64,000 bases of DNA from the NCBI GenBank assembly GCA_019828545.1, contig JACVRA010000152.1, forward strand, positions 210,718 through 274,717. The letters are read 5' to 3'. The position numbers were made by a program, and so were the translations under genes. Shown here in pieces: positions 1 through 11,884 of this stretch; position 1 is the stretch's first letter, and every line of letters starts with the position of its first letter. This DNA comes from Paracamarosporium sp. OC-R06-R3. Taxonomy: Eukaryota; Ascomycota; Dothideomycetes; Pleosporales; Didymosphaeriaceae. The notes under the pieces are model-generated. The model saw only the letters and a program-made list of their open reading frames with translations, searched no databases and was not told the DNA's origin.

Positions 1-25
1 ATACAAGCTAATGTACGCATCACAG

Positions 26-681
26 CGGCGCCACTCCATCCTTCAAACCTAAACTTACCCTCGAAGACCTCATGTCCCGCAAAGCCGTCATAATCATCTC
101 GTGCGTAGACCCGCGCGCAGACCCAAAGGATTTCTGGGGCATAAAGCCTGGGATGCCGCCTGGTATAGTGAGGAATGCGGGGGGTAGGGCGGCAGATGCG
201 TTGAGGACGTTGGAGGTGCTGAATGCGTTGGGGACGGGGCTGGATGCTGTGGCGGTAGTGCATCATACGGTATGTTCTATTAGCTGTTTCCTTTCATATC
301 TGTTTGTCTTTGCTTCACGCGCGAGAGGGATTGTGTAGAGGATGCTGATTCGTTGGTGCTGATGCAGGAATGCGGCGTAGGTCCGCATGGGATTGACGAT
401 GGGTACATCCGGGATAAGCTGCAGGAAAGGAAGAGGGGCAGTGATGAGGAGACTAGGGAGTTGGGGACTAAGGAGTGGGATACGTTTAAGCAGTAAGTGA
501 TTTTCGTGGACATTGTTTGGGTGAGAGTGGTTGGCTAATGAGGTGCAGTCAGAGTGAGGAGGAGAGTGTGAGAGAGGATATGAGGATTATTCTGGAGGAT
601 AAGTTGCTGCCGCGGGATGTACAGGTTTTGGGGTTTGTGCTGGATGTTGAGACGAATAAGACGACGGAGGTGGTGTTGTGA
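26..681 (+). CDS. beta-carbonic anhydrase-like protein, 5' end outside window
   Basis: Exons 26-269, 368-492 and 549-681; the gene starts before the window, because positions 1-25 look like an intron end (GCTAAT branch site, then CACAG) and the frame is open from base 26. Introns are GTATGT..CAG and GTAAGT..CAG and keep the frame. Three zinc ligands typical of beta-carbonic anhydrases can be placed: the Cys of CVDPRADP, and the His and Cys of HTEC, which is created by joining exons 1 and 2. RNAGGRAADALRTL follows the first motif as in the family. Beta-CAs interconvert CO2 and bicarbonate; small fungal members with a changed first motif (CVDPR rather than CSDSR) are called CA-like and their activity is not assured. 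The C-terminal part is short and acidic. I am confident of the family, not of activity. Confidence 0.85.
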
Positions 682-913
682 TGGGAGCGGTGTGGGGAAC
701 ATAGCGTCGCGATATGTTAGTAGCTCTGAAACCACAGTACTGTGCCGCTCATGCCTGCAGTCAGTTCCATAATAGCTTAGCTGTGTGGTATTATTCCGTG
801 TAATCCTACCACTATTAACATTGCTAAGCTTTGAGTCCTCACATTTCTGTCTGCCGTGGCCTTTCATTCCCCGTCTTATCGCTAACGCTCTTGGCCGCGA
901 CATCGACACGACG

Positions 914-2516
914 ATGGCGGTATTTCTCAATTTTCTCATCGCAGGCCTCACTGTACTAGTGCTTTACGTGATCCAGCGTCGACGAGCGCGTAAGATTCCC
1001 GCCTCGCTTCGAGAGAGATGCGGCCGAATAGCAACGTATTGGGGTCGGGATATCTTTTTCCATCTAGACTTCTCTATTGGTCTTCACTTCGAGTTAGATT
1101 CGACGACGCGCCTTCACGAACGGAAAGGATGGACCTACTTGATAGACTCGCTGCTTAGGAGAGTAATCATTCAAACCATAGCACCCGAGAATCTGCACGC
1201 TATCTATTCACAAGGAAAAGACTTTGGTATTCAACCCATCAGATTGCCAGCTATGGAGCATTTATGTGGTCAAGGATTCCTCACGACTGATGGATCTGCC
1301 TGGAATCAGTCAAGAAGGATGCTGAAGCCAACCTTTGCAAAGACTAACATCACAGAGCTCGGCTTTCTAGATCGTGAGATAAACGTTCTTCTTAAAAAGA
1401 TCAAAGAAGGAGACACATTCGACTTACAGTCTCTTCTCTTTGTCACCGTGTGTACTGGCAACATCTATATCTGGTGTATAACTAACAGACTTAGTTTTTG
1501 AACACCTCCATTCACTTTCTTCTTGGAGTAGATGCCACAGCTGACTCTTCAGACGCGCCATGCACACCAGAACAGTTCATTGACGCCTTTCAGGCTTCAA
1601 TTGTCGGTACTGGACTTCGGCTATTGCTTGGTCCACTCAGGTTTTTGTCAAAGTTTAAAGCCGCACGTCAGCGCGTCCACGGCTATATCGACTTCTACAT
1701 TAAACTAGCTCTTCAAGAGAACTCTATTTCGTCCCCTCAGATAAATGGTGCTGTAAGCTTAACGCGACGAAGTCTTGTTCAGGGTCTAGCATCGCAAACC
1801 GACGACGTTGTTTACGTGCGCAATCAAATACTACAAGGCATGCTAGCTTCGCAAGAAACAACGGCTGTTTTGGTTGCAAATACAATATTTTCGCTAGCTC
1901 GGTACCCAAAGTACTGGGAGCGATTGCGGAAGACGGTCTTGGAGCGCGGTGATAGCTTCTTCACATTTGACAACCTCAGTAAATTCGAATTCTTGCAAGA
2001 TATCCTTAAAGAATGTAAGTCTGGAGTGCCATGACCGCATGAAATGGGCTTTGGAAAAAACGCTAATTCGAGCAAGCTCTGCGCTTATATCCTATCTTCC
2101 CACTTAACAATCGTATGGCACTCAGAGATACGACTCTCCCAGTTGGTGGCGGCCCGCATCAGGACCAACCAATTTTCATTGCGAAAGGTACCATTGTGCA
2201 AACGAGTTTCTACGCCCTTCATCGCAACCGGGAGGTGTTCGGGCTAGATCTGGAAGGAAAAGATGTCGAGGAATTTTGTCCCGAGCGGTGGCGTAAGATA
2301 CGACCGAAACAGTGGGAATACGCCCCATTTGGCGGTGGCCAACGAGCTTGTCTTGGAAAGGAGAAGGTTCTTGCAGAAGCTGCTCTTGTAATTTGCCGAC
2401 TAGCACAAGCATTCGAACATCTAGAGAGTTGCGATGCAGAGCCTTGGAAAGGACAACAGATGCTTACCGCAAAAAATGCGAACGGGTGCAAGGTTGCTAT
2501 GCATCGACCTGGATGA
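914..2516 (+). CDS. cytochrome P450, CYP52-like
   Basis: Three exons, 914-1447, 1495-2014 and 2077-2516, give 497 residues, a normal P450 length. The first intron is only 47 bases. An N-terminal membrane anchor (about residues 4-20) is followed by a basic stretch. The I-helix reads ASQETTA, the K-helix ExxR is KESLRLYP and is formed by joining exons 2 and 3, the PERF-like motif is FCPERW, and the heme loop is FGGGQRACLG with the ligand at about Cys443. The overall pattern is that of the CYP52 clan (n-alkane and fatty-acid hydroxylases), but subfamily and substrate cannot be read from sequence alone. An in-frame ATG lies upstream at 785; I chose 914 because it places the start directly before the membrane anchor. 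The open frames look broken, but splicing restores a complete protein, so this is not a pseudogene. Confidence 0.88.
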
Positions 2517-3088
2517 TAGAGGTTTGAACCTTTTGGCAGTTCCTCTGGCGAAGAGTCAGCTCAGTCTGCATGCGACTATGTTCCGTACATTTCTATGGAC
2601 GCACAAGTCGAGTCATCGGCTCATCTGGAGGATTGAGTTGATAAAATCGTACGTTTGTGTGCAATCTAACTGCGGTGGTCGGAACTAGCCAAGATAACCT
2701 ATTATCTGGTTCAGGGTGAATTCTCAGTCTACCTTTCTTGTTCTTCTTGTTCTGTTCTGTAAGAATGGTCTCTATCCTGGGGCTGGTCCTTCAGTTCTAG
2801 TCTTCGAACGGCGGGCAGTGTCTCTAGCTAGAATTAACTACCTTACCCGTCAGATAGTATGCAAAGTGGTATGTCAAATATAACAGGATTCCGCGTTAGA
2901 TGAAAGTTATAATGTCAAAAGTCCCCGGGCATTAGCACTGTGAACTTATTGCAAAGTTGACATCCGAATGAAGTGCGGGCTAGTACGAAAAAGACTAGCG
3001 TCGCGGATAAAACGCTTTGAAGCTTATTCTACAAGGGTGCACGCTCAACTACATACACAACCAAGGTGTACCACCTGCTGTTATTCCA
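2517..3088. other. intergenic, P450 to TFIIIC subunit
   Basis: No gene seen. It should hold the P450 terminator region and the promoter of the next gene. No repeat or RNA gene was recognised. Confidence 0.5.
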
Positions 3089-3904
3089 ATGGCACAATCA
3101 AATGATGATGATGAATGGGAGTACGAATATGACGAGGATGAAACCGAAGACTACTACATCCCCATCGACCTAGCCAACGTCCCAACAATTCAAGGCGCAC
3201 TTGGTGTTGGTGGCACTGCGCAAAGAGGCCATCCGATGCTGCTCAAGACTAAATTAAGGGCAATCAACACCGAGAGGCGAGATGCAGGAGGAGCTGTGGC
3301 CGTCCAGAATGTCGACGATGCTGATGAATTTATCGGCAAACTTCAGATCATAGGTCTCCATACCGAGAACCCTCTGATGATGTACAACGACCAACTGCTC
3401 AGCTGCGAATGGAACAAGACCATTGGCACGGACCTTATCTTTGCAAAACCTGGTGCTATTGCGGGCGAACCGCTGCGCTCCTTGCCTTCGGTGGATCTTC
3501 TGGCGACGGGTTCTGCGAGACTGGTGGCGAGGGTTGCGCGGATGCGACCGAGGGATGACCTTTTTGATGAACATCTAGAAGTCGAGAAAGACGCAAATGA
3601 AGCGATGGATACTTCTGGAGGTTGTGAGCCTGCTGCTGCCAATGAGGGGAGCAGTGAGGTTGTGCCTGCGCCTGCAGCTGCAACTGCTACAGAAGTACAA
3701 GCGACCACGGAAGCAAAGGCCCCATCTACTCAGCCAGCAGCTTCGAGCTTCTTGGGACGACTCAACGCGCTCAAGGCTCGTCGTGGAGAGGCCTCGCGCT
3801 TGACACTGTCCTCTGCGCCGGACGGATCACGGCTTGCCGCTGCAAAGGAAGGTGTGACTTCTACGGCTACAGCAGGCGAAGACACCATCATGGGCGGTAC
3901 GTGA
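3089..3904 (+). CDS. TFIIIC subunit with triple-barrel domain (Tau55/Sfc7 type)
   Basis: Single exon, 271 residues from the ATG at 3089; an in-frame ATG at 3017 would add 24 unremarkable residues. The protein begins with an acidic stretch (DDDEWEYEYDEDETEDYY) followed by a compact region up to about residue 165 with the pattern of the TFIIIC triple-barrel domain (TFIIIC_sub6), including a segment around GKLQIIGLHTENPLM. This subunit is part of the RNA polymerase III general factor TFIIIC, which binds the A and B boxes of tRNA genes in the nucleus. The last third is rich in Ala, Thr and Glu and is probably disordered. Family call is good; the exact yeast counterpart is inferred. Confidence 0.75.
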   Translation: MAQSNDDDEWEYEYDEDETEDYYIPIDLANVPTIQGALGVGGTAQRGHPMLLKTKLRAINTERRDAGGAVAVQNVDDADEFIGKLQIIGLHTENPLMMYNDQLLSCEWNKTIGTDLIFAKPGAIAGEPLRSLPSVDLLATGSARLVARVARMRPRDDLFDEHLEVEKDANEAMDTSGGCEPAAANEGSSEVVPAPAAATATEVQATTEAKAPSTQPAASSFLGRLNALKARRGEASRLTLSSAPDGSRLAAAKEGVTSTATAGEDTIMGGT

Positions 3905-4917
3905 GCAGCGTCTGCTATTTAGGACTACACTAGAACCATCTTTTGTCCTTTGGATTTCTTGGTGGATGATGCACGAGGTTGACTTTTACTCCCTACTCAC
4001 GGTCTGCAAAACCTCGATTGCCGATCGAACTTACGCCGACTCGCAGCGAGCAGGCCTTGCTCACGGCCCGCGCCTGACATTAGCTTAATTACCAGCTTCA
4101 CTTGATCTCGACCGCAGAGTCCGTTTCCCATTTCCACATGACGCTTCCGGGACGAAGAAACAAGATCCCAGAACCTCACACGACGTCTGGCAACCAAATC
4201 CTACAGTGACACCCCGACCGAGCCCTCGCCAGTGCTGCAGTAAGAGCTGTCAAAATTCCTGGTGGATCAAGATATTCGACGGTGGCAAGCGAGGCAGTTC
4301 GCGAGCGGAAATGGTGGATCATAGTCCAGCTATGTTTGAGCATCGATCCATGCGTACCTGGATGCGTGTGTCATGTTAGCTTTCGATTTGTCTGTCTTGT
4401 ACGTGCGATTGGATGGGATGACGTTGCGTAGTACGCGTTCCTGTGGGCACGCATGTATGTCATGGTGAAGCGTTAAATCGAAGCACTACTGTATCTAGTC
4501 AATGGATCCCAACGTCGAGTGCGGTGTTCCGGTTGTAGCGCTTACAAAGAATGTGACCGCATGCAGCGAACGCATTCCACTGTAGATCCCCACGCACGCA
4601 TTCAGCCGCTCACTTAGCAAGCTTATTTACAACGCCGGCGGGGGTTGGTTCCGGACGGCGGATGTCATTCACACTGATTGCGCGTGTTTAGCAGCAATCT
4701 AACCCGCTTGCAGCAAGGGTACATTTGAAACGCGTCACTAGCCCCATTCTTTCCTTTCCGCGCACGTCGGAGCAGTAACCACCCCACTGCCACTCGCACG
4801 CTGAGCGTCCCTGAAACCACATCATTGCGTCGCTCTCCTCGATGCTAGCCATGATTCCTCCTCATCCCACCCGACACCCTGTACGGTGAAGTCCACACCT
4901 CTTGGCCGCCGCGCATC
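3905..4917. other. intergenic, 1.0 kb
   Basis: No gene, repeat or RNA gene recognised. The small open frames here have no recognisable motif. Presumably the promoter of the DUF3431 gene. Confidence 0.5.
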
Positions 4918-6216
4918 ATGCTGGCTGGTCCTCCCCGCCTTGTTTCGCTCGTATCCGTCGTCGTTCTGTTCATTCTGACATGGAGCTATTTGCACCTCGA
5001 CCGCGCTCCGTATTCTGCGCTTCAATTTGGTACAGGCCATTCCAGGCCGGCTTCGCTGCGTGGTGATCCGCTTGATTTCGGCATTCCATTGCGCTTCAAG
5101 GACGGGGAAGCCAAACCGCCCGGCGCAAACTATTCCTGGGCCATTGTGGTCCCGAAAACGAAGAAGGAAGATTTGAGATGGCTGCAAGGAGAGGTACCTG
5201 AGGCGAAGCTAGTGGCGTATGAAGTCGACAATCCAAATGCAGAGTACAAGGTGCCCAAAAACAAGGGCAGAGAGGCCATGGTATGTCGCTGAATACGAGC
5301 ATCCTTCCCCCACATCCACCAATTGGGAAAGGTATTGCTGATCTGACGGCTCCACCAGGTCTATCTCACCTACATGATCGACCACTACAATGATCTACCC
5401 GATACTGTCGTCTTCATGCACGCGCATCGTCATGCGTGGCACAACAACAACTTGCTTATGCAGGATGCGCTAGGCATGCTCAAGCGGCTGAATCACGACC
5501 GTGTCGCGAGAATGGGATATATGAACGTGCGATGCCATCACGAGCCTGGGTGCCCCGACTGGATTCATATGGACCGCCCAGGCGGGGATTTCGACTTTTT
5601 CCACAAGCCTGAGGAGATATACTGGCGCAAGAGCATTTGGGAGGAGATTCACCCTGGTGCACCCATACCTTCATCGCTGTCTGGTGTTTGCTGCGCGCAA
5701 TTCGCCCTGAGCAGGGAAAGGATTCGCCAAGTGCCTATCGAACGATTGTTACACTACCGCAAGTGGCTGTTGAACACCGGCATGGATGACACCTACTCGG
5801 GCCGCGTCTTCGAATACATCTGGCACTACATCTTCACCGGCCACGAAGTCTACTGTCCTGCGCAAAACACATGCTATTGCGATGGTTACGGCATTTGTTT
5901 CGGCGGACGCCAAAAATACGAGGAGTACGAAGAGAAGCAAATGCAACGTAATACCTTGTTCGCAGAATTAGATACGATCGGCAAGAAGCAAGACACGGCG
6001 AAGGAGGAGGGCAAGGAGCCTGACCTGACTGAGGAAGAGAAGAAGAGGGTTGACTCGTTGACCAAGACAATCCCAGAAATTGATCAATGGTTAGAGTCAA
6101 AGAGGAAGGAGGCGTTCGAGCGAGGTGAAAATGAATCTGCGCGGAAAGAAGAGAGGGAATCCTACGAGAGCAGTCGTATTTGGGATTACGGACCGCCAGC
6201 TGGTTTGGTTCCGTAA
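4918..6216 (+). CDS. DUF3431 family protein, predicted type II membrane protein
   Basis: Two exons, 4918-5280 and 5359-6216 (GTATGT..CCAG intron), 406 residues. A single hydrophobic segment at residues 5-25 suggests a signal anchor with the rest in the secretory lumen or outside. The body carries the usual features of fungal DUF3431 proteins: WAIVVPKTKKEDLRW, the block YMIDHYNDLPDTVVFMHAHR, and a C-terminal Cys-rich part containing CPAQNTCYCDGYGICFGG. The family is widespread in ascomycetes and has glycosyltransferase-like character by inference only; no function is established that I can name. The last 90 residues are highly charged (Glu/Lys) and probably a helix or coiled coil. Confidence 0.85.
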
Positions 6217-7413
6217 ACTGCGGTATATGGCGTTTAGGACTCGGAACAGATTCACTGTACATATTTGAGCGCTGCACCTCGTGGGGAGGTGATATATATA
6301 TATATATATATATGGGCGTCTGTTGGGAAATGCAAAAGGGAAGGTGAGGGCATTTGTCTCGCTCAAATGGGATACAAATAAGATACTCGTTTGAGACTGA
6401 ATAGGAAGCTACGATTATTTCTGTCACGGGCTTTGACCTGTGTGCAGCGTCAAGGTACGCTTAGCTGTTGCTCCAAAGCGTGGACAGTGAGAGAAAACAA
6501 CAAGGCGGGTTGAGAAGGCAGTAACGCTAGGTAAGCTAATATTCTATCATCAGTGATAGCTGATAGGATTGGTATTTGACTGTTCAGATAGTGGCGGCTC
6601 AACTGCATACATGGGACAACCAGTATATTGCTACACCTTCCACCGTCAGCACGAGGGCATCTATTCAACGCACGCATCTCCAAATAGGTTTTCAACGTAC
6701 CCTCCAATCATTGTCCAGAATTAAATCCGTCGAAGCACGTGTAGACGCGTTGAGATAGGCGCGTACAGCCCCACCATCGTCGCATTTGTGCAACGACCCT
6801 AATTGTCGCCTTCTTCCCTTGTACGTCTCACCTTCACCTTCACCTTCACTTTCATTCCGCGCTTTTACCTCAAATCAGACATACGATGTCGTCGAGCCGA
6901 TTAGATCTCTATCGGTGGCAGGCGGGTTTCCAACGTCGGGCGCTCCCTAAACAGGCCTGGCGGATGTGCAATGTACCTTGTACCTGCAGGGCGGGCGTTG
7001 AGCAACTCCTCGCTATCCCACAACGTCGTCGCCGACTTTCGCTATTGCTCGTGCTATCGCATGCCGGAATGACGCTATTCGGTCTCTGACTGTCATCAAT
7101 GAAGAGCGCGCAAGGGCTGTCTCATACCTGAATCTCAACGCTCGTCGGCTTTCTGTTTCAGCGTGGTAGCTTATGTTTGTTCACCTTACTTGCCTATCAG
7201 TGTTTGGATTGAGAAAAGTTGTTTGGCAGCGACACCTTTCCGCTGTGATGTGCCTTTTCCCTCACAAACGACAGGCCACGTTCTATTTTGCTGCCTATTC
7301 AACAACCACAGTTTCACACTTCTTCTGGCTAGCTTCGCTCGCTTTCGTACCGCTACCCCCATCACTTAAACAGCAAGACCGCGAAGCTCCTTCAGCTTTC
7401 CTTAATTTCCTCA
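6217..7413. other. intergenic, 1.2 kb upstream of dim-2
   Basis: Apart from the TA repeat I see no gene. The short open frames at 6576-6758 and 6886-7089 have no start context, motif or composition that supports them. A pyrimidine-rich stretch with repeated CACCTT (about 6826-6852) may belong to a promoter. Confidence 0.45.
6292..6313. repeat. (TA)n microsatellite
   Basis: A run of alternating AT, about 22 bases, 75 bases after the stop codon of the DUF3431 gene, so probably in its 3' UTR. Confidence 0.95.
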
Positions 7414-10400
7414 ATGTTACAAAAATCTAGCCAAGGAGACAGCAAGCGACGGTCGCATAGTCCAGCCATTGTCATCAGAAAGCCATCTTCTACCGCCGCG
7501 CAAACATTTACAGACGAAGGTCACTTTCCGAGGCACTATGACAAAACATGGAGACACGCTGTGCCTCAAATATCAGAACTAAGCGCGATTAAATCCTTAA
7601 AAGTAAGTGCCTCGATAAGATAAAGATAGCATATCGGGATACTGATCGTAGCAGGCCGCGTGGAACACCCAACAGCACGGCACAGATCTACGGGATGGCT
7701 ACAGAAACAGGAAGAAGCCACTTTACATAGACATAAGTGACTACGAAATCTACACTCATCCGGAGCGCAACTTCTTTGGTGAATTGCACTCCTTAGACTA
7801 TATGGACCTGGCTGGAAAGAAGCTGCTATTCAACGGCGTACTATCGATCGGATCGGTCAGACATTATGTACAGGGTATCCCGATCAAAAGCTACTCCATC
7901 GAAGGGTACGGCGTGGAAGATGATACCAATATCACAACCTATATAATTTCCCAGGAGGCTAGTCGCGACCAAGAGTACGATGTCTGGTACAAGCTAGGAT
8001 CCCCGAGTCGTCAATACAAACGCTTCCAAGACGCATTCCAATGGGTAGCAACACTCGGAAAACACGTTATAGACTTTTTGGACGATCAACAGAGTGTCGG
8101 TTTAGCCGACTTCCGGCAAAACTTTAACAAGTGGCTTCGGCAGCGCTTCCCAAATAATCCAGATCTCAACAAGTGGTACGAAGCTTATGGTTCAACCGAC
8201 TTTCGAAAGATAGTCCACGCACACATATCTTATTTGTGGTCCGAAGTCGTGTGCCTCCAAAACGACGATTTGCTACAGCATCATCCATTATGGGATCAAT
8301 GTGGAAGGAGTAATGACGAGATGATCGAACCGAAGTGTGCCAAAACGGTCGCAACTCCACACGTCTACAATTGCTTCAAGAATAGGTATTTCGCGGGACA
8401 GATTACGGAGATGCAGCCATCAGATGCTGTCCAAGAAGCTCGCGAACAAAGAATACACGCCCTTGCTCTACCTTCAGAAACGCGTACCACCTCGTCTTCC
8501 ACTAGGCTTTCGTGGCCCACTCAACAACAAAATGCGAAATTCAGAGTCGGTGACGTAATTTCCATTGCTCCTGACGAGTATGAGAATCGTATTTGGCGGA
8601 AATCAGCAAAAGACGCAGCCGTTCGCGAATGGTTCGGATATGTTCAGCGCGTTACGCCTTTTGCGTACGATTGCCAACGTTTATACGTCATCTGGTTGTA
8701 TCGGCCAGAAGACACCACTATCAGCACAACCGATTACCCTGTCCCAAAGGAACTCTTCATGTCAGACAATTGCAACTGTCAAGAACATAGTCTTATATCT
8801 TCAGACGTGATCAGGCGCTGTTCTGTTGATTGGTTCTCCCGAGGATACAATACGCCCAAAGATTTCTTGGTTCGACAAAAATATGAGACGAAGACCTCCT
8901 CTTTCGTAACATTGAAGGAAGCAGATTTCCGCTGCACATGTCAGCGCTTATATCAAAAATCCTCATCCACCGTTCCGTATCGCCAAGGCGACACGGTGTA
9001 CCTGAAAGAGAGAGGTGTTTTGGAGCCAGTGGTCATAGAGGAAAACAATGCAGCGGTAGACCAAGTCAAGATACGGCGCCTTGAAAGATTGGGCAAGATG
9101 CAACCAGAAGCTGTCCATAACTTTCCTCAGCGGCGTATTGCCGCCAATGAACTGGCTTGGACGGAGGACTTTGAAGTTGTGCCCAATGTCAGGATTAAAG
9201 GAAGATGCTATGTGCGCTTCTTCTTCTTATACCACGGCATAACAGCCGATTGCGTCCAATTTCCTTACGATCAAGGAGGAACCGGGCACTGTTGGATCCT
9301 TTCTATGCGCTTAATTACTACTACAAAGGGCCAGAGGCTTGAGAAGCTCACCACTGCACCGCAGTGTCTGCATGAAGGGCCAGATTATACATCAAGAGGA
9401 CCGTCAGAGAAGCTACCCGGGCTCAGCCTTTTTAGCGGTCTGGGTAATCTTGACAAAGGATTGGAAGCTGGCGGCGCGGTTCACTTCAATACTTTCGTTG
9501 ACATGAATGGCCGTGCTATACAGACGTTGCATGCTAACGCTGAAGATCCTAAGCAGCTGAACTTGTGGTTCGGTTCCGTTGACGACTACTTGTACGCTCT
9601 GCTCAAAGGAAAATCACCGAACATGAGGCTGGTCGCAAAGATTGGAGCCGTAGCCGTGATAGCTGCGGGGAGTCCGTGCCCTGGCTTCTCTAAACTTCAA
9701 CCAAATTGGCAGAGCGAACAGTCGCTCCGAAACGCTGCACATGTAACAACATTTGCTTCGTTTGTGGATATCTATCGACCAGAGTATGGGTTCCTTGAAA
9801 ACGTGGTCAATATGGGTGTGACCAGGAAGGGGTTTGAGGAAGAACTAGTGCTTTCTCAGCTTGTTGGATGCTTGGTATCTATGGGATACCAAGTCCAACA
9901 ATTCATCATGAGCTCTTGGAACTTTGGCAGCCCACAGAATCGAAATCGACTTATCATCTCGATCACAGCGCCGGGGAGAATACCGATCGCGCCTCCACGT
10001 CCAACTCACAGCGACCCCGAAGGATTTGCGAGTAAGAGCGTTGGAAAGCTTTTGAATGGAGAAAGATTCGGAGTACGTGACGCACAATCTGCACCTTTTA
10101 GGCATTTTACGGCAGGAGAAGCACTAGGACATCTCCCTTATATTGGCTGTGGTGTCCGACATCCCTGCATCCGCTATCCAGATCATGTTCTGCGTCTACG
10201 ACCCAACATAAAGGAGCGCCGTTGTATGGCTCATATTCCCACATCTCCGCCTGGCGTAGGACTTGAATACGCTGTCAAGCATGGGCTTATTCCGGAATAC
10301 CTATATGCGACGAAGAGCGAGGTAAACGGGAAATCTTACAAACGTATTAAGAAGGACGGGTTGATTGGCACCATTGTCACTGCTCCCTCAGCATACGATT

Positions 10401-11587
10401 CTCGTTCAGGACCTTTCGTACATTGGAAACAGAATCGGTGCATAACTCTTGAAGAGGCACGACTTGGACAAGGCATACCAGATGAGGAGGTCCTTATAGG
10501 TAATGTCAATGACCAGTACAAGATGGTCGGCAACGCTGTCGATAGACGTGTATCTAAGCCCCTTGGACTGGAACTTCGGAGAGCTGTGGACCAACATACT
10601 CACCGAAAGGCCTATGCGAAGAGACAATCTGTATCCGTGGTCATTAATGTCAAGAGGCAGAGCCTGTTCGATGCACCAATGACTGAAAACTGCACTGATG
10701 AGATACCTGCTATGCCCGTTACATCAATCGAGGGTCAATACACTGACATGGATGACGAATCTGACAGCACTCATACAATCATTAAAGCGGATATTACGAA
10801 TTCTCCAAGGTCCACTTCCCAAGATGAGACGCACGACAACACAATATCCAAGACGTCAGTTAGCAGTCGCAGCAGATCAGAGTATTGCAGTTCAATTCTA
10901 GCAGTTGAAGAGGACGAGGAGCGCCAAACATCAACTCCCAAGGTTCGGAAGCAGTTACGCCCATCGACCAGCACCGCCATTTCGAACGATTTAACACATG
11001 ACGCTAACCTCGATGCGCAACCCGAAGCTGATTACGGACTTGACCTCAGAGTCAAGCCTGGTGGGGGCTTTAGCAGCAATGAGGAGATGGTTGATTACGA
11101 TACTTCGTCAGCTACGCCGGCGCTCGCATGGAGCCGCACCGGCTTTCTTGGAAATCTATCAAAATCTTTTACAACGGTTGCGTCATCTCGCCTATCCTCA
11201 CCAGTCACTTTACTGGATTCATCAGCTTCTCCTACAATAGGGACATCAGATTTTACGACGTCAGAGCTACCTTTACGAAACAAGCGTTCCCGAGATCAAG
11301 ATGAGGTAGATAGTGAGGGGCGTTCACGTAGCATCATCTTAGGGATATCAAATCCGCGCAAACGAGCGAAGGAATCCAGTCGAGTCGCTTCGCGAGTGAG
11401 CAAATATTCGCCTACCATTGCAGGAGATTATTCGGAGCTTGCAAGGGAAGGCGAGTCGTCCCGCAAGACTCGCCATTCGGGTTCAAATTTGGAATTTGTT
11501 CCTCAGACATGGAACAGAACGGTTGAGGATCAAATCAATGTGGATGCCAAAGCGATGAAGAATCCCCACTCTAGATCATATGCTTGA
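7414..11587 (+). CDS. dim-2: DIM-2-type DNA (cytosine-5) methyltransferase
   Basis: Exon 1 is 7414-7602; the GTAAGT intron ends at 7651 or 7654 (the two acceptors differ by one Gln codon); exon 2 runs to 11587, giving about 1373 residues, near the length of Neurospora DIM-2. An N-terminal region of about 350 residues is followed by a BAH domain (about 355-455, starting at FRVGDVISI), a second BAH-like domain (from about 505, YRQGDTVYL) and a C5-methylase domain. Motif I is LFSGLGNLDKG (about 655), the catalytic loop is GSPCPGFS with Cys at about 738, motif VI is ENV, motif VIII QNRNRL and motif X GNAVDRR (about 1022). DIM-2 makes the 5-methylcytosine that follows H3K9 methylation and HP1 at repeats. 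About 340 residues after motif X are Ser/Asp-rich and probably disordered. No inactivating change was seen. Confidence 0.93.
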
Positions 11588-11884
11588 ATATCTTGGGTTT
11601 TTACCGCAGATAACAGTGGAGACTTTGCTTGTTAGGCAACGCTGCGTGCGTGCAACGAGGATATTAAACGGCTCGTACGCTGAGTGGATACGATAAAACA
11701 ATTAAACATGTTTCGCGACACTTTACACGAGTACTTCAACTATCCGACGCATTGAGTAGCTATTACTGTGACAATTGCTGGTGACTACCTCATTGGGGTT
11801 TAGCGCCAATGCAGCTAAATAGCCCACCACAAAAAGCATTCAAACTTCGTGACCAAACCATAGAGACGACCACATTCGCCGACC

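Noticed and set aside
785..2516. P450 as a pseudogene because the frame is broken twice
   Set aside because: Both breaks coincide with well-formed introns, and joining restores KESLRLYP and a full heme loop.
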